Counted from the first letter of the stretch, positions 18,203-29,978 are shown. The stretch: DNA of 64,000 nucleotides from Cardiobacteriaceae bacterium (GCA_030525785.1 JAUNEA010000003.1:62001-126000); one strand, 5' to 3'. A program made the numbers and translations. The notes: generated from the letters alone by a model not told the origin.

Positions 18203-18670
18203 ATGAACAAATCCACCTTAACCACCAGCCTTGTTGGGCTATTTGTCTTAAGCGCTTTGGCTTCTCTTGCCTTCTTAGGCTTTCAAACCAGCAATCTTGC
18301 AGGATTTAGACCTGAGCGAACCTTTGAGCTCAAAGCCTATTTTCGCGATGTGAGTGGTCTTTCCAAAAGCGCTTCGGTGCAATTATCAGGCGTACAGATT
18401 GGTCGCATCAAAACGATAACGCTTGACCCTAAACGAGGTTACCAAGCTTTGGTTTGGATTGAGCTAGACCGCGCCTATGAGAACATTTTGCCTGAAGATA
18501 GCACATTGGAAGTTTTAACCTCAGGTTTACTCGGCGAAAAATATCTTGGCATTACGCTGGGTGGTGCTGATGAAACCCTCAAACATCAAGACGAAATCAG
18601 CTTTACAGGCTCCTCGATTGTGATTGAAAAGCTGATTCAGCAAGTCATCACACAAATGTCCAATTCTTAA
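18203..18670 (+). CDS. mlaD: MCE-domain substrate-binding protein MlaD
   Basis: Periplasmic MCE protein anchored by one N-terminal helix (about residues 7-27) that forms a hexameric ring on MlaE and binds phospholipids. The MCE domain spans about 38-120 (AYFRDVSGLSKSASVQLSGV, LTSGLLGEKYLGITLGG). The length, 155 residues, is normal for MlaD. A palindrome copy falls in the membrane helix (LSALASL). Confidence 0.95.
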   Translation: MNKSTLTTSLVGLFVLSALASLAFLGFQTSNLAGFRPERTFELKAYFRDVSGLSKSASVQLSGVQIGRIKTITLDPKRGYQALVWIELDRAYENILPEDSTLEVLTSGLLGEKYLGITLGGADETLKHQDEISFTGSSIVIEKLIQQVITQMSNS

Positions 18671-18694
18671 CAGACACCCAAAAGGAACGATACC

Positions 18695-19312
18695 ATGAAA
18701 AAAATCCTCCTCGCCCTAGCCTTTATCGGGCAATGTTTCTTAAGCGCTTTGGCTGCCCCAAGCCCTGAATCGGCGCGTGAACTGGTGGAGCGTCAAGCGC
18801 AAACCATTTTGGATAATCTCTCCAAAAACAAAGCGCTTTACAGCCAAAATCCCGATGCCCTTATTCAGCTTGCTGACCAAGAAATCTTGCCTCATCTGGA
18901 TTTTTCCTACATGGCAAAATTTGTTTTAGGTCGTAGCGCCAAACAAGTGACCGCTGATAAACAAAGCGCTTTTGAACAAGCATTCAAGCAGTTTTTGGTA
19001 CGCGCCTATTCCAAAGGTTGGGAAGCTTATGCTGATTCTAAGCTCAATGATAACGTCAAATTTTTAGGCAATCCCGATGTTGATGATAAAGGGCGTGCTG
19101 TGTTGAAATTGCAAGTCCGTGATAAAACAGGAAATACGGTGCCTGTAGAATTTAAATTGCGCCCCAGTCAAGAGAAATGGCTGATTTATGATGTGGTTTT
19201 TGCAAACGTCTCTTTCTTGATTAGCTACCGCAGCAGTTTTGAGAACATTTTGCAAAATCAAGGCGTTGATTCCCTGATTCAGCAGCTTAATCAAGGCTCT
19301 ATTCAGCCATGA
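18695..19312 (+). CDS. mlaC: Periplasmic phospholipid-binding protein MlaC
   Basis: Soluble shuttle carrying phospholipids between MlaA at the outer membrane and MlaFEDB. It has a Sec signal peptide (about 1-20, ending LSALAAP) and a Ttg2D/MlaC domain (HLDFSYMAKFVLGRSAKQVT, KWLIYDVVFANVSFLISYRS). It starts 24 bp after mlaD with AAGGAACG upstream and overlaps mlaB by 4 bp. mlaA is not in this window. Confidence 0.95.
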   Translation: MKKILLALAFIGQCFLSALAAPSPESARELVERQAQTILDNLSKNKALYSQNPDALIQLADQEILPHLDFSYMAKFVLGRSAKQVTADKQSAFEQAFKQFLVRAYSKGWEAYADSKLNDNVKFLGNPDVDDKGRAVLKLQVRDKTGNTVPVEFKLRPSQEKWLIYDVVFANVSFLISYRSSFENILQNQGVDSLIQQLNQGSIQP

Positions 19313-19623
19313 CCGATCGTAAACAAAGCGCTTTGGGCGTGTGGAAATTGGGTGAGGTATTACAGCTTCACCCTGAACTCACGCGTTATTCGCTTAACGG
19401 AAAAAGCCTCAGCCCTCCAAAAACCACCTTACCAAAGCGCTTTGTCATTGATGGTAGCCAGCTCAACGCGTTGGATAGTGTGGGATTAGCAGCGTTGTGT
19501 GTGTTTATTTCACAAGCCCAGCAAATCCACTCTCAATTGGATTACTCGTGGCACAATATGCCTCCAATTTTTCAACAACTTGCTAAACTTTACCATTTAC
19601 CCTTTAACTTATCCTCCGATTAA
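19309..19623 (+). CDS. mlaB: STAS-domain protein MlaB
   Basis: Small cytoplasmic STAS protein (104 residues) that binds and stabilises MlaF. The STAS core is visible at about residues 42-75 (FVIDGSQLNALDSVGLAALC), including the Asp-Ser pair of the conserved loop. Sequence conservation is weak outside that core, and the assignment rests partly on position between mlaC and ibaG. Confidence 0.85.
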   Translation: MTDRKQSALGVWKLGEVLQLHPELTRYSLNGKSLSPPKTTLPKRFVIDGSQLNALDSVGLAALCVFISQAQQIHSQLDYSWHNMPPIFQQLAKLYHLPFNLSSD

Positions 19624-19639
19624 CCAACCTATTGAATCT

Positions 19640-21865
<2,226 letters not shown>

Positions 21866-21897
21866 GCATTAACTTCTCGCCCCAAGCAATCCATCAT

Positions 21898-21948
21898 CAA
21901 AGCGCTTTGTGTTGCAAGCTCGCTTTCTCTCAACAAAGCGCTTTGTTT
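21898..21948 (+). terminator. Hairpin from two palindrome copies after the Nif3-like gene
   Basis: CAAAGCGCTTTG at 21898-21909 and at 21934-21945 can pair as a 12-bp stem, extended by TTG/CAA past a 2-nt bulge. TTTATC follows. It begins 33 bp after a stop codon. The U-tract is short, so termination efficiency is uncertain. Confidence 0.5.
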
Positions 21949-21974
21949 ATCTCAGATTGATTGATGCATGGCGT

Positions 21975-22004
21975 TTGAATCCAAGTTGCTTAGCGGAGTA
22001 TAAT
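21975..22004 (+). promoter_or_regulatory. Promoter of petABC
   Basis: TTGAAT (21975-21980) and TATAAT (21999-22004) are separated by 18 bp, about 70 bp before the petA start. This is a good sigma-70 match in the expected position. Confidence 0.65.
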
Positions 22005-22074
22005 TTAACCTCTTTTTAACTATATGGGCGATTCTGCCCCCCAATGCACAAATCATAATGTGCGGAGTATCATC

Positions 22075-22707
22075 ATGAGCAGCGAAGGTCTTTTACCAGC
22101 TTTTAATCCCGCGCCGCCTGAAAATCCTACACGGCGCAAGGTTCTAATTGCCGCGACAACCGCTTACACAGCCGTTGGCGCTGGCTTTGTCGCAACCCCA
22201 TTTCTTGCCTCTTGGCTCCCCAGCGAACGCGCAAAGGCAATCGGCGCTCCCGTGAGCGTTGATGTGTCCAAGCTTGAAGCTGGCGCGATGCAAACCGTTT
22301 TATGGCAAGGGAAAGTGGTGTTTATTTTGCGACGTACCCCTGAAATGGTCGCCACGCTTGAAGGCTTGGCAGGGGAATTGCGTGACCCTGATTCAGTAGA
22401 ATCTCTCCAACCTGAATATGCCAAAAATCTCTCACGCGCCAGCAATGATGAGTTTTTGGTTATGTTGGGTGTATGTACTCACTTAGGTTGCGCCCCTGCA
22501 TTGCAAAGCGCCGAACAAGGTCGCACCGTGCGTGGCGATGCCAATTGGCAAGGTGGCTTTTTCTGCCCATGCCACGGCTCCAAATTTGACTATGCAGGAC
22601 GCGTATACAAAGGCGTACCCGCACCAACCAACCTCACCATTCCTCCCTATCGCTTTGATGGCGATAATGTGATTGTGGTGGGCGAAGATCCAATTGCAGG
22701 AGGCTAA
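22075..22707 (+). CDS. petA: Ubiquinol-cytochrome c reductase iron-sulfur (Rieske) subunit
   Basis: Rieske [2Fe-2S] protein of the bc1 complex; it carries electrons from quinol to cytochrome c1. The 210-residue product has a twin-arginine-type anchor (TRRKVLIAATTAYTAVGAGF) and both cluster motifs, CTHLGC and CPCHGS. The ATG at 22075 follows GGAG; an earlier in-frame ATG at 22024 is less likely. It overlaps or abuts petB by the usual operon spacing (1 bp). Confidence 0.95.
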   Translation: MSSEGLLPAFNPAPPENPTRRKVLIAATTAYTAVGAGFVATPFLASWLPSERAKAIGAPVSVDVSKLEAGAMQTVLWQGKVVFILRRTPEMVATLEGLAGELRDPDSVESLQPEYAKNLSRASNDEFLVMLGVCTHLGCAPALQSAEQGRTVRGDANWQGGFFCPCHGSKFDYAGRVYKGVPAPTNLTIPPYRFDGDNVIVVGEDPIAGG

Positions 22708-22708
22708 T

Positions 22709-23959
22709 ATGGCAGCAAATCCTTACAAAACCACTGGTCTTCTCGGCTGGATTGACGACCGCTTCCCACTCACTTCCCTGTGGCATGCTCACATGGATCG
22801 CTACTATGCCGCGTGGAATTTTAACTTCTGGTATTACTTTGGCTCCATTGCCTTGTTGGTCTTAATCAACCAAATTTTGACAGGCGTGTGGCTTGCCATG
22901 TTCTATAAACCCAGTGCAGCCGAAGCATTTGCTAGCGTTGAGTATATTATGCGCGATGTTAATTTCGGCTGGGTCATTCGCTATATGCACTCCACAGGCG
23001 CATCTGCCTTTTTTGTGGTCGTGTACTTGCATATGTTCCGTGGTCTTTTATATGGTTCTTATCGTAAGCCACGAGAACTTGTCTGGCTCTTTGGTGCGCT
23101 CATTTTCTTATGCTTGATGGCAGAAGCCTTTATGGGTTATTTGCTCCCATGGGGACAAACTTCTTACTGGGGCGCAAACGTTATCATCTCGCTCTTTAGC
23201 GCTATTCCTGTGGTTGGTGATGCTATTGTGACCTTCATTCAAGGTGACTTCTACATCTCTGATGCTACACTTAACCGCTTCTTCTCCTTGCATGTCATTT
23301 TGATTCCACTCGTGCTGGTGATGCTGGTTGCAGCTCATATTATCGCCTTGCACGAAGTTGGCTCACTCAATCCCGATGGTATCGAAATCAAGCAATATAA
23401 AGATGAGAATGGTATTCCGCTTGATGGTGTTCCTTTCCACCCTTACTTGACGATCAAGGACTTAGTCGGCTTTGGCGTATTTTTCTTCATTTTTGCAGGT
23501 GTTATTTTCTACTTGCCTGAAGGTGGTGGTTATTTACTTGAGCTGGCAAACTTTGAGCCTGCGAATCCACAAGTTACACCTCCACATATTGCCCCTGTTT
23601 GGTATTTTGGCGCGTTTTATTCCATTCTTCGTGCGATGACATGGGATTGGTTTGGCGTGCCTGCAAAATTGTGGGGCGTAGTCTTTATGTTTGGTGCAGT
23701 AGCGATGATTTTCATCTTACCGTGGCTTGACCGCTCTCCTGTTAAATCCATTCGCTACAAAGGCTGGATTTCGAAACTGGCTTTGGGCATTTTCACCGTT
23801 GCCTTCTTGGTATTAACCAAACTCGGCACGATGGCACCAACGGCAACTGTCACGTTCTTGGCACAGTTATTCACCTTTGTCTACTTCGCTTTCTTCTTGT
23901 TGATGCCAATTTATAGCAAATTAGACAAAACCAAACCTGTACCTACGCGTGTACGCTAA
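22709..23959 (+). CDS. petB: Ubiquinol-cytochrome c reductase cytochrome b subunit
   Basis: Membrane core of the bc1 complex carrying hemes bL and bH and the two quinone sites. The 416 residues show MHSTGASAFFVVVYLHMFRG (heme His), LPWGQTSYWGA, SLHVILIPLVLV (heme His) and the Qo-site PxW-type sequence (ITPPH region: VTPPHIAPVWYF). About eight membrane helices, full-length type. The ATG at 22709 follows AGGAGGC. No copies of the iterated palindrome occur in petA or petB. Confidence 0.96.
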   Translation: MAANPYKTTGLLGWIDDRFPLTSLWHAHMDRYYAAWNFNFWYYFGSIALLVLINQILTGVWLAMFYKPSAAEAFASVEYIMRDVNFGWVIRYMHSTGASAFFVVVYLHMFRGLLYGSYRKPRELVWLFGALIFLCLMAEAFMGYLLPWGQTSYWGANVIISLFSAIPVVGDAIVTFIQGDFYISDATLNRFFSLHVILIPLVLVMLVAAHIIALHEVGSLNPDGIEIKQYKDENGIPLDGVPFHPYLTIKDLVGFGVFFFIFAGVIFYLPEGGGYLLELANFEPANPQVTPPHIAPVWYFGAFYSILRAMTWDWFGVPAKLWGVVFMFGAVAMIFILPWLDRSPVKSIRYKGWISKLALGIFTVAFLVLTKLGTMAPTATVTFLAQLFTFVYFAFFLLMPIYSKLDKTKPVPTRVR

Positions 23960-23979
23960 ATGGCAATGTGAGGCATATG

Positions 23980-24783
23980 ATGAAAAAAATTCTAATTGGC
24001 TTGGCAAGCGCTTTGGTTGCTGTTCAATCGCTTGCTTCTGGTGGTGGGGAATGGTTCCCTAACCACCCTTTCACCCCTGATTTAACCGATCAAGGTTCTT
24101 TACAACGCGGAGCAAAGTATTTTGTAAACTACTGCTCTGGTTGCCATTCTTTACAATATCAACGCTACAATCGCACATTCCGCGATTTGGGTATTGACCC
24201 TGAAATTGGCGCAAAAAATCTGATTCTCACAGGCGCCAAGCCCGTTGATCAGATGCACAATGCAATGGTCGGTTCAGAAGGCTTGAAATGGTTTGGGCAA
24301 ACGCCTCCCGATTTATCACTCACGGAACGCGCTCGAGGTCGTGGTTATATTTATAACTATCTTCAATCGTTTTACTTAGATGATTCTCGCCCCTTAGGGT
24401 TTAACAACGTGGTTTTCCCTGGCGCAAGTATGCCTAACCCTCTTTGGGATTTGGAAGGATTACGCACGCCAACCTATCACGAAGAAACCACTTGCCACCG
24501 CAATGAAGAAGGCAAAAAAGTTTGTGAAACTCATCGCACCATCAATGGTTTTGAAATTGTGCAAGCAGGAAAGCTCAGCCCACAAGAATACAAAGAGGTG
24601 GTTTACGATATTGCTAACTTCTTAAGCTATGTTTCGGATCCTTCAGCGATTGACCGCAAGCGCATTGGCCCTTGGGTATTGATGTTTATCTTCTTCTTGA
24701 CCGTGATGTTCTACTTACTCAAGAAAGAATATTGGCAAGATCTCAAATTCAAAACCAATCCTGATAAACCTAATCTGGGATAA
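23980..24783 (+). CDS. petC: Cytochrome c1 subunit of the bc1 complex
   Basis: Periplasmic heme c subunit anchored by a C-terminal helix (about residues 229-249). It has a signal peptide (ending VQSLASGG), the heme motif CSGCH at about residue 47-51, and the axial Met region (FPGASMPNPLWDL). An extra Cys pair, ETTCHRNEEGKKVC, lies in the middle loop. The ATG at 23980 stands 6 nt after GAGG; the ATG at 23977 is also possible. The operon ends at the terminator 24814-24838. Confidence 0.94.
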   Translation: MKKILIGLASALVAVQSLASGGGEWFPNHPFTPDLTDQGSLQRGAKYFVNYCSGCHSLQYQRYNRTFRDLGIDPEIGAKNLILTGAKPVDQMHNAMVGSEGLKWFGQTPPDLSLTERARGRGYIYNYLQSFYLDDSRPLGFNNVVFPGASMPNPLWDLEGLRTPTYHEETTCHRNEEGKKVCETHRTINGFEIVQAGKLSPQEYKEVVYDIANFLSYVSDPSAIDRKRIGPWVLMFIFFLTVMFYLLKKEYWQDLKFKTNPDKPNLG

Positions 24784-24813
24784 GCTGAATAAGCTTTCTA
24801 CTGAGCATAGGTC

Positions 24814-24838
24814 AGCCCCGTTTTCTAACGGGGCTTTT
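24814..24838 (+). terminator. Intrinsic terminator of petABC
   Basis: AGCCCCGTT and AACGGGGCT form a perfect 9-bp stem with a TTCT loop, followed by a short T-run. It lies 31 bp after the petC stop. Confidence 0.88.
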
Positions 24839-25013
24839 CATATCTTAAGTTTATACAAAGCGCTTTGCCTTTTTCGCACATTTTTCTCCAAAATATATGT
24901 AATTTTAAAAACATGAACAAGATTTGGGATAAAGCGCTTTGGTATGGTTTATGCTTGAATATCCCTAGATTAACTTTTCAACCCTCTTTTTTATCTAAAA
25001 ACAACGAGAAACT

Positions 25014-25664
25014 ATGAGCAGTATCATCAGTCAAAAACGTGGCGGACTCGCCCTTTTCTCCAGCCCTAAGCACGTTGATAGCCATTATTTACGCTTGGTT
25101 TGCCATGCTAAGGGATTGGAAGATTTAGATTTTGTTGAAATTGACAATGAGGAATTACACAAAGAACTCTTGGAAATCAACCCTAATGGGAAATTGCCTA
25201 CCCTAATCGACCGCGATTTAACGCTTTATGATGCGCGTGTAATTGCAGAATATGTAGATGAACGCTTCCCACACCCTGCCCTTATGCCTATTGAAGCCAA
25301 TTTGCGTGCGCGTATTCGCTTGTTTTTCTGGGAAATTGAGAAGCATTGGTACACCCCAATCAACACCCTAGAACACTCGCGTATCACAGCCCAAAAGAAA
25401 AAACCCATGCAAAAAGAATTGCGCGATTCTATTTTGCGCCTTAATCCTTATTTCAAAGGGCAACAATTTTTGGTGGGCAATGAATTGAGCTTGTTAGATT
25501 GCTGCATTTTACCAGCACTTTGGCGTTTAGGAGCCTTAGAAATTGAATTACCCAAAGCCGCACAATACATGATTCGCTACATGAATACGCACTTTGAAAA
25601 AGATTACTTCCGTAGCTCCTTAAGCCGATACGAGCAATCTTTACCGCCTGTCACCATTGTTTAA
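25014..25664 (+). CDS. sspA: Stringent starvation protein A, SspA
   Basis: RNA-polymerase-associated protein with a glutathione-S-transferase fold, involved in starvation and stress gene control. The 216 residues show the GST thioredoxin-like half (NPNGKLPTLIDRDLTLYDARVIAEYVDERFPHP) split here across residues about 58-90, and the helical C-terminal half. Downstream of petABC and upstream of sspB, as in Pseudomonas. Two palindrome copies lie in the preceding gap (24856, about 24931). Confidence 0.93.
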   Translation: MSSIISQKRGGLALFSSPKHVDSHYLRLVCHAKGLEDLDFVEIDNEELHKELLEINPNGKLPTLIDRDLTLYDARVIAEYVDERFPHPALMPIEANLRARIRLFFWEIEKHWYTPINTLEHSRITAQKKKPMQKELRDSILRLNPYFKGQQFLVGNELSLLDCCILPALWRLGALEIELPKAAQYMIRYMNTHFEKDYFRSSLSRYEQSLPPVTIV

Positions 25665-25703
25665 GCCAAAGCGCTTTGCCAACCCCCTCATCAAGAGAAT
25701 GCC

Positions 25704-26114
25704 ATGACTGACCAAAAACCCTATCTACTTCGCGCGATTTATCAATGGATTGTAGATAACGATTGCACACCCTATTTAGCCATTGCTCGCCCTGATTTGG
25801 GCTGGGTTCAAGGGGTTCCTGAGCATTTGTTGCATGATGAGGTGTTGGTGCTCAATATCTCACCAAGCGCAACCCGTTCTCTCGAAATTCTTGATGATTC
25901 GATTGTATTTGAAACCCGATTTTCAGGACAATCTCATCATGTTTGGGTTGGTATGCTGGCAGTTTTTTCCTTACATACTCGCGAAAACCAAGAGGGTATG
26001 TCGTTCCCTCTTGATGAAGAACGTTTACTGCAAGGAGCCAAAGCCACTACTCATAAACCTGAGACCACACCCGAGCCTCCCAAACGCAGCAGCCATCTCA
26101 AAATCGTTAAATAA
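25704..26114 (+). CDS. sspB: ClpXP adaptor SspB
   Basis: Adaptor that brings ssrA-tagged proteins to ClpXP. The 136-residue protein has the substrate-binding domain (YLLRAIYQWIVDNDCTPYLA at about 7-26), a disordered Thr/Pro-rich linker, and the C-terminal ClpX-binding tail LKIVK, close to the classic LRVVK. It forms an operon with sspA (39-bp gap with one palindrome copy). A pair of palindromes follows its stop. Confidence 0.95.
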   Translation: MTDQKPYLLRAIYQWIVDNDCTPYLAIARPDLGWVQGVPEHLLHDEVLVLNISPSATRSLEILDDSIVFETRFSGQSHHVWVGMLAVFSLHTRENQEGMSFPLDEERLLQGAKATTHKPETTPEPPKRSSHLKIVK

Positions 26115-26118
26115 CCCT

Positions 26119-26158
26119 CAAAGCGCTTTGACAAGACTCTAACCAAAGCGCTTTGTTT
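26119..26158 (+). terminator. Hairpin from two palindrome copies after sspB
   Basis: CAAAGCGCTTTG at 26119-26130 and at 26144-26155 can form a 12-bp stem with a 13-nt loop, followed by TTTAT. It starts 5 bp after the sspB stop and ends before the next start at 26170. Confidence 0.55.
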
Positions 26159-26169
26159 ATACCTATCTC

Positions 26170-26985
26170 ATGAAAGTTTTAATCCTAAATCTTGACCAAT
26201 CCCACGAACGTTTAAAGCATCAAATCCAGCAAGCCCAAGCTTTAGGGCTGGATTGGGAGCGTTTACCTGCAGTATCCGTTAGCGATATTGATGATGAAAC
26301 ATACCGCCGTTTAGCTCTTTCATGGCAGCGTCCTCTTAAAACTACCGAATTAGCCTGTTTTCTCAGCCATAAAAAGGCTTGGGAGCTGGTAAAAAAGCGC
26401 AATCAGCCGATGCTGATTTTAGAAGATGATGCGGTTTTGGCATACGATATTGCAGAAATTCTTCAAGAATTTCACAATCTAACAGAGGTAGATTTTATAA
26501 ACCTCGAAACCTACAACCGCCACAAAATCCTTACCAGAACCCCCAGCCAGATACTCAAGAATCATCGTTATCAACTTTATCGTTTGGGGATAGACCGCAG
26601 TGGCGCAGCAGGTTATGTGTTGTATCCTCGTGGGGCGAGAAAACTGTTGGATTATCTGCATCAACGCCCTATTGGCTTAGCAGATGAGTTCATCAACGAT
26701 TGCGAAGCGCTTTACGCGTTTCAAATAGAGCCTGCTGCTGTCATTCAGAGCAATCTTTGCGAGCATTTCGGCATTATTCCACCAGCGGTTCATCAATCCA
26801 TCATCTACCATTTAGCACCTAAACGCCCTGCACCACAAAGCGCTTTAGCATTTTGGGCATACAAATATCGTCGTATTAAAGCTCAAATCTATTTGTTCAT
26901 CAAACGATTAAAATACCCTACCTATATCAAACGCCCCATTCAAGTGCGTCCTGAAGATTTCAAGCCCCTACCACCCGAAGTTTAA
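26170..26985 (+). CDS. Glycosyltransferase family 25 (LPS/LOS-type)
   Basis: A 271-residue family GT25 enzyme, related to lipooligosaccharide galactosyltransferases such as LgtB/LgtE. Signatures are LNLDQSHERL at the start, ELACFLSHKKAWELV, LILEDDAVL (metal-binding acidic motif) and SGAAGYVLYPRGARKLLD. A surface-glycan role is inferred from the family; donor and acceptor are unknown. It converges on the next gene with a 4-bp overlap and no terminator between them. Confidence 0.85.
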   Translation: MKVLILNLDQSHERLKHQIQQAQALGLDWERLPAVSVSDIDDETYRRLALSWQRPLKTTELACFLSHKKAWELVKKRNQPMLILEDDAVLAYDIAEILQEFHNLTEVDFINLETYNRHKILTRTPSQILKNHRYQLYRLGIDRSGAAGYVLYPRGARKLLDYLHQRPIGLADEFINDCEALYAFQIEPAAVIQSNLCEHFGIIPPAVHQSIIYHLAPKRPAPQSALAFWAYKYRRIKAQIYLFIKRLKYPTYIKRPIQVRPEDFKPLPPEV

Positions 26986-27665
26986 CCAAATATTTTCGCC
27001 CACCATTTCCGCCAGCCCACTTTGGGCTGATTGGCAACACTCTCAAAACCAATATGGGAACAAAATCCCTCTTGAAAATACGCCACATAACGACCCTCTT
27101 GGCGGAAAAGTCTTGAAAGATGGCGTTCTTTTTGAAATCTCGAAAGTGGCGCAATAGCCTGATAAGTCTCGCGCTTGATAATGCTGGGATTGAAGGTAAA
27201 ACCATACCATTGCTCATGCAGCGCTGTTAATCGCGCCAACTTCATACCCTGCAATTCAAAGTTATCAATGCGCTTCAAATCCTCATCACCAAAAGAAAAA
27301 TCAGAAATTTTGCGCAAGCATACGCCCACAATCTCTCGTTGCTCCAACAGCTGAAAAACCTTCTCCATATCAGGCAAACCATCAAACAACCAATCATCTT
27401 CGCCATGAAAGATATAAGGGGTTTTAACATATCGATACATTTCATCAATCGCTCGATGATGCCCAACCTGATGCCCTAAATCAATCAGTGTGCCTTGTGG
27501 ACAAAGCGCTTTGAAGACTTCGCTGGTTTCTCGGTCTCCAAAATCATTGATGGCAATGATGTGCTTAAAAGGATAGAGCGCGAGTAGGCTTATGAGCGTT
27601 TGGCGCAATTCTTCAGGGCGTTTGCCAATGGTCAGGCATAAGGTGATACGGTCATGGTGATCCAT
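26982..27665 (-). CDS. Putative GT-A fold glycosyltransferase
   Basis: A 227-residue protein with features of a family 2-like glycosyltransferase: an N-terminal beta strand with TLCLTIGKRPEELRQTLISL, then HGEDDWLF (acidic metal motif) near residue 95. The C-terminal part is basic and aromatic (WRKWWAKIFG). Substrate unknown. It starts 2 bp after the pxpA stop, so it is probably co-transcribed with the oxoprolinase genes although no functional link is evident. Confidence 0.65.
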   Translation of the reverse strand: MDHHDRITLCLTIGKRPEELRQTLISLLALYPFKHIIAINDFGDRETSEVFKALCPQGTLIDLGHQVGHHRAIDEMYRYVKTPYIFHGEDDWLFDGLPDMEKVFQLLEQREIVGVCLRKISDFSFGDEDLKRIDNFELQGMKLARLTALHEQWYGFTFNPSIIKRETYQAIAPLSRFQKERHLSRLFRQEGRYVAYFQEGFCSHIGFESVANQPKVGWRKWWAKIFG

Positions 27666-27667
27666 GC

Positions 27668-28414
27668 TTACTCTCCTGATCGAACCAAAATACCACGCTC
27701 GCGCAAAGCGCTTTGTATCCGTAAAGCAAACGCAAGGGCATGCTCATTGTCGCCATGCAAACAAACACTCTCCGCCTTCACCGAAACCTCCGTACCCTCA
27801 ACGCTTTCCACCACGCCACGCTCCACCATCTGCAACACCTGCAAAACCGCCTCCTCATCAGAGCCAACCATCGCATTGAGCTGAGTTCGCGAAACCAAAG
27901 AGCCATCAGCGTGATAACGTCTATCCGCAAAGACCTCAGAAATGCTTGCCAGCCCTATCTTTTCTGCCGAACGAATCAAAGCGCTTCCTGATAGACCCAT
28001 CAAAGCACATTGAGGGTCAAAGGCTTTCACGGTTTGTGCAATCAAATCTGCCAAAGCCTCATCTTGGGCAGCTTGGTTATAAAGTGCGCCATGCGGTTTC
28101 ACATAACGCAAAGCCACGCCCTCCGCCTCACAAAGCGCTTTAATTGCGCCAAGCTGATAACGCAAATAGGCTTGGAGGCTTTCAGGCGGAAGATGCATAG
28201 GAGTGCGACCAAAGTTTTCACGGTCTGGAAAACTGGGGTGTGCGCCCACGCGTACGTTGTATTGTTTCGCCCAACGCAAAGCGCTTTGCATCGAAAGTGC
28301 ATCACCAGCATGAATACCACAACTCACATTGGCCGAAGAAACCAGCTGTAACAAAGCCTCATCAAAGCCAAAGCCTTCTGCCAAATCCACATTCAAATCA
28401 ACCGATAAACTCAT
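27668..28414 (-). CDS. pxpA: 5-oxoprolinase subunit PxpA (LamB/YcsF family)
   Basis: Component of the ATP-dependent 5-oxoprolinase PxpABC, which opens 5-oxoproline to glutamate. The 248-residue protein shows the family signatures [25 protein letters not shown] and [16 protein letters not shown]. It overlaps pxpC by 4 bp. Confidence 0.93.
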   Translation of the reverse strand: MSLSVDLNVDLAEGFGFDEALLQLVSSANVSCGIHAGDALSMQSALRWAKQYNVRVGAHPSFPDRENFGRTPMHLPPESLQAYLRYQLGAIKALCEAEGVALRYVKPHGALYNQAAQDEALADLIAQTVKAFDPQCALMGLSGSALIRSAEKIGLASISEVFADRRYHADGSLVSRTQLNAMVGSDEEAVLQVLQMVERGVVESVEGTEVSVKAESVCLHGDNEHALAFALRIQSALRERGILVRSGE

Positions 28415-29340
28415 GGCTTGTTACTCTCTGCAATCATTTTGATTTGGCGAAGGTAAACCGTATCCTGCTTGCGCAAATGCGCAATTTTCTCCACACTCGC
28501 CCATTGGAATTGAATCGGCATACCAAAACGGGTTTGCGCCAAGCGCCCAAGCTCAGATTCCAGCACACACGCTATTTTGGCGTAACCGCCTGTGGTTTGT
28601 GCATCACGCATCAAAACAATAGGCTGACCATCAGGTGGCACCTGTACCGTTCCCATCGGAATAGCATGCGAAAGCATCTCTAACGGCTCGGAAAGCTCCA
28701 ATCCATCACCTTTCAAACGAAAACCCATGCGGTCACTCTGACTTTGCAACACAAAAGCGCTTTGCCAAAAACGCTGATGTGACTGTTCGCTAAAATAACG
28801 ATACTCCGAAGAAGGAATGGCATAAATCACTTGGCGCAATTCAATGGGCGCAACGGCAATCTCAGATAAAAACTCTTGCTCCACTTGCGTTGGTAATTCA
28901 TCGCCCACTCGTAAATATCGACCTTCTACACCGCCAATTTGCGCCCGAATATCGGTACTGCGTGAGTCAAAAAGTTTTGGGGTTTGGATACCACCTTGCA
29001 CGCAGATATAGCCGTAAAGCCCACGCTTGGCACGGATTAGCGTCAAGCGTTGCCCTTTTTTGGCCGTGTAGCGCCAATAAGAGTACACAGGCTTATGATT
29101 CAAATGCGCTTCATAAAATGCACCTGTGAGACAAAAGGGCGTGTCGTGCTCAAATTCCAACACCATGCCCCCCATCGCCACTTCAATGGCGGCGGCGTTT
29201 TCATCGTTGTTCAGCAAAAGATTGCCTGTTTTGAGCGCCAGAGCGTCCATCGCGCCAGCCTGCCCCAAACCCTGACTCCGATACCCCACGCGCCCTAAAT
29301 CTTGCACGCTCGCCAATGCTTGTACATCTAAAACTCTCAT
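28411..29340 (-). CDS. pxpC: 5-oxoprolinase subunit PxpC
   Basis: KipA/AHS2-family subunit of 5-oxoprolinase. The 309 residues include [20 protein letters not shown] at the N-terminus, [13 protein letters not shown] and [19 protein letters not shown], all typical of this subunit. It is the middle gene of the three, overlapping its neighbours by 4 bp on each side. Confidence 0.93.
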   Translation of the reverse strand: MRVLDVQALASVQDLGRVGYRSQGLGQAGAMDALALKTGNLLLNNDENAAAIEVAMGGMVLEFEHDTPFCLTGAFYEAHLNHKPVYSYWRYTAKKGQRLTLIRAKRGLYGYICVQGGIQTPKLFDSRSTDIRAQIGGVEGRYLRVGDELPTQVEQEFLSEIAVAPIELRQVIYAIPSSEYRYFSEQSHQRFWQSAFVLQSQSDRMGFRLKGDGLELSEPLEMLSHAIPMGTVQVPPDGQPIVLMRDAQTTGGYAKIACVLESELGRLAQTRFGMPIQFQWASVEKIAHLRKQDTVYLRQIKMIAESNKP

Positions 29341-29978
29341 AACACCATCTCCGCCACCACAAATTTCACTTGATCTCCTGCTTGCAACAAAGCAGGCGGA
29401 TTGCGATTGGGGTCAAACAAAGCGCTTTGTGTTTGCCCAATAAGCTGCCAACCGCCAGGCGCTGTGCGTGGATAAATCCCTGTTTGGCTACCGCCAATAC
29501 CCACCGAACCTGCAGGCACTGCCGTTCTGGGCGTTGCTCGGCGTGGCGTGTGCAAAGCTTCTGGCAAACCGCCCAAATAAGGGAAACCTGCCTGAAAGCC
29601 AATCATATAAACGGTATAAAGCGCTTGGCTGTGCAATTGCACAATCTCGCGCTCTGTTTTGCCATGAATTTTCGCCACTTCCCACAAATCTTGCCCATGT
29701 TCGCCGCCATAAGAAACGGGAATTTCTACAAGGCGTGGCTCATAATCTCGTGGCTTTAAATCGTTCCACAAGGCTAAAAGCGCTTTGCCTGCTTGTTCTA
29801 AATCGGTGCCATAAGGAAAGAAGACGCTGATGTTGTTCATACCCAACACCACTTCTCCCAATCCCTCTTCACGAATCACCTCAGCAAATGCCCAAAGCTT
29901 TTGCTGTTTCTCCAATTGCGCTGGTGCTTCCAGTTGGCATACCAAAGCGCTTTCACTGATGGTTGCTAAGGTCAGCAT
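29337..29978 (-). CDS. pxpB: 5-oxoprolinase subunit PxpB
   Basis: KipI/AHS1-family subunit, first gene of the pxpBCA operon. The 213-residue protein has VEIPVSYGGEHGQDL, IGFQAGFPYLGGLPEAL and GSVGIGGSQTGIYPRTAPGG, the signatures of this family. The start is about 190 bp from the divergent acs gene. Confidence 0.93.
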   Translation of the reverse strand: MLTLATISESALVCQLEAPAQLEKQQKLWAFAEVIREEGLGEVVLGMNNISVFFPYGTDLEQAGKALLALWNDLKPRDYEPRLVEIPVSYGGEHGQDLWEVAKIHGKTEREIVQLHSQALYTVYMIGFQAGFPYLGGLPEALHTPRRATPRTAVPAGSVGIGGSQTGIYPRTAPGGWQLIGQTQSALFDPNRNPPALLQAGDQVKFVVAEMVL

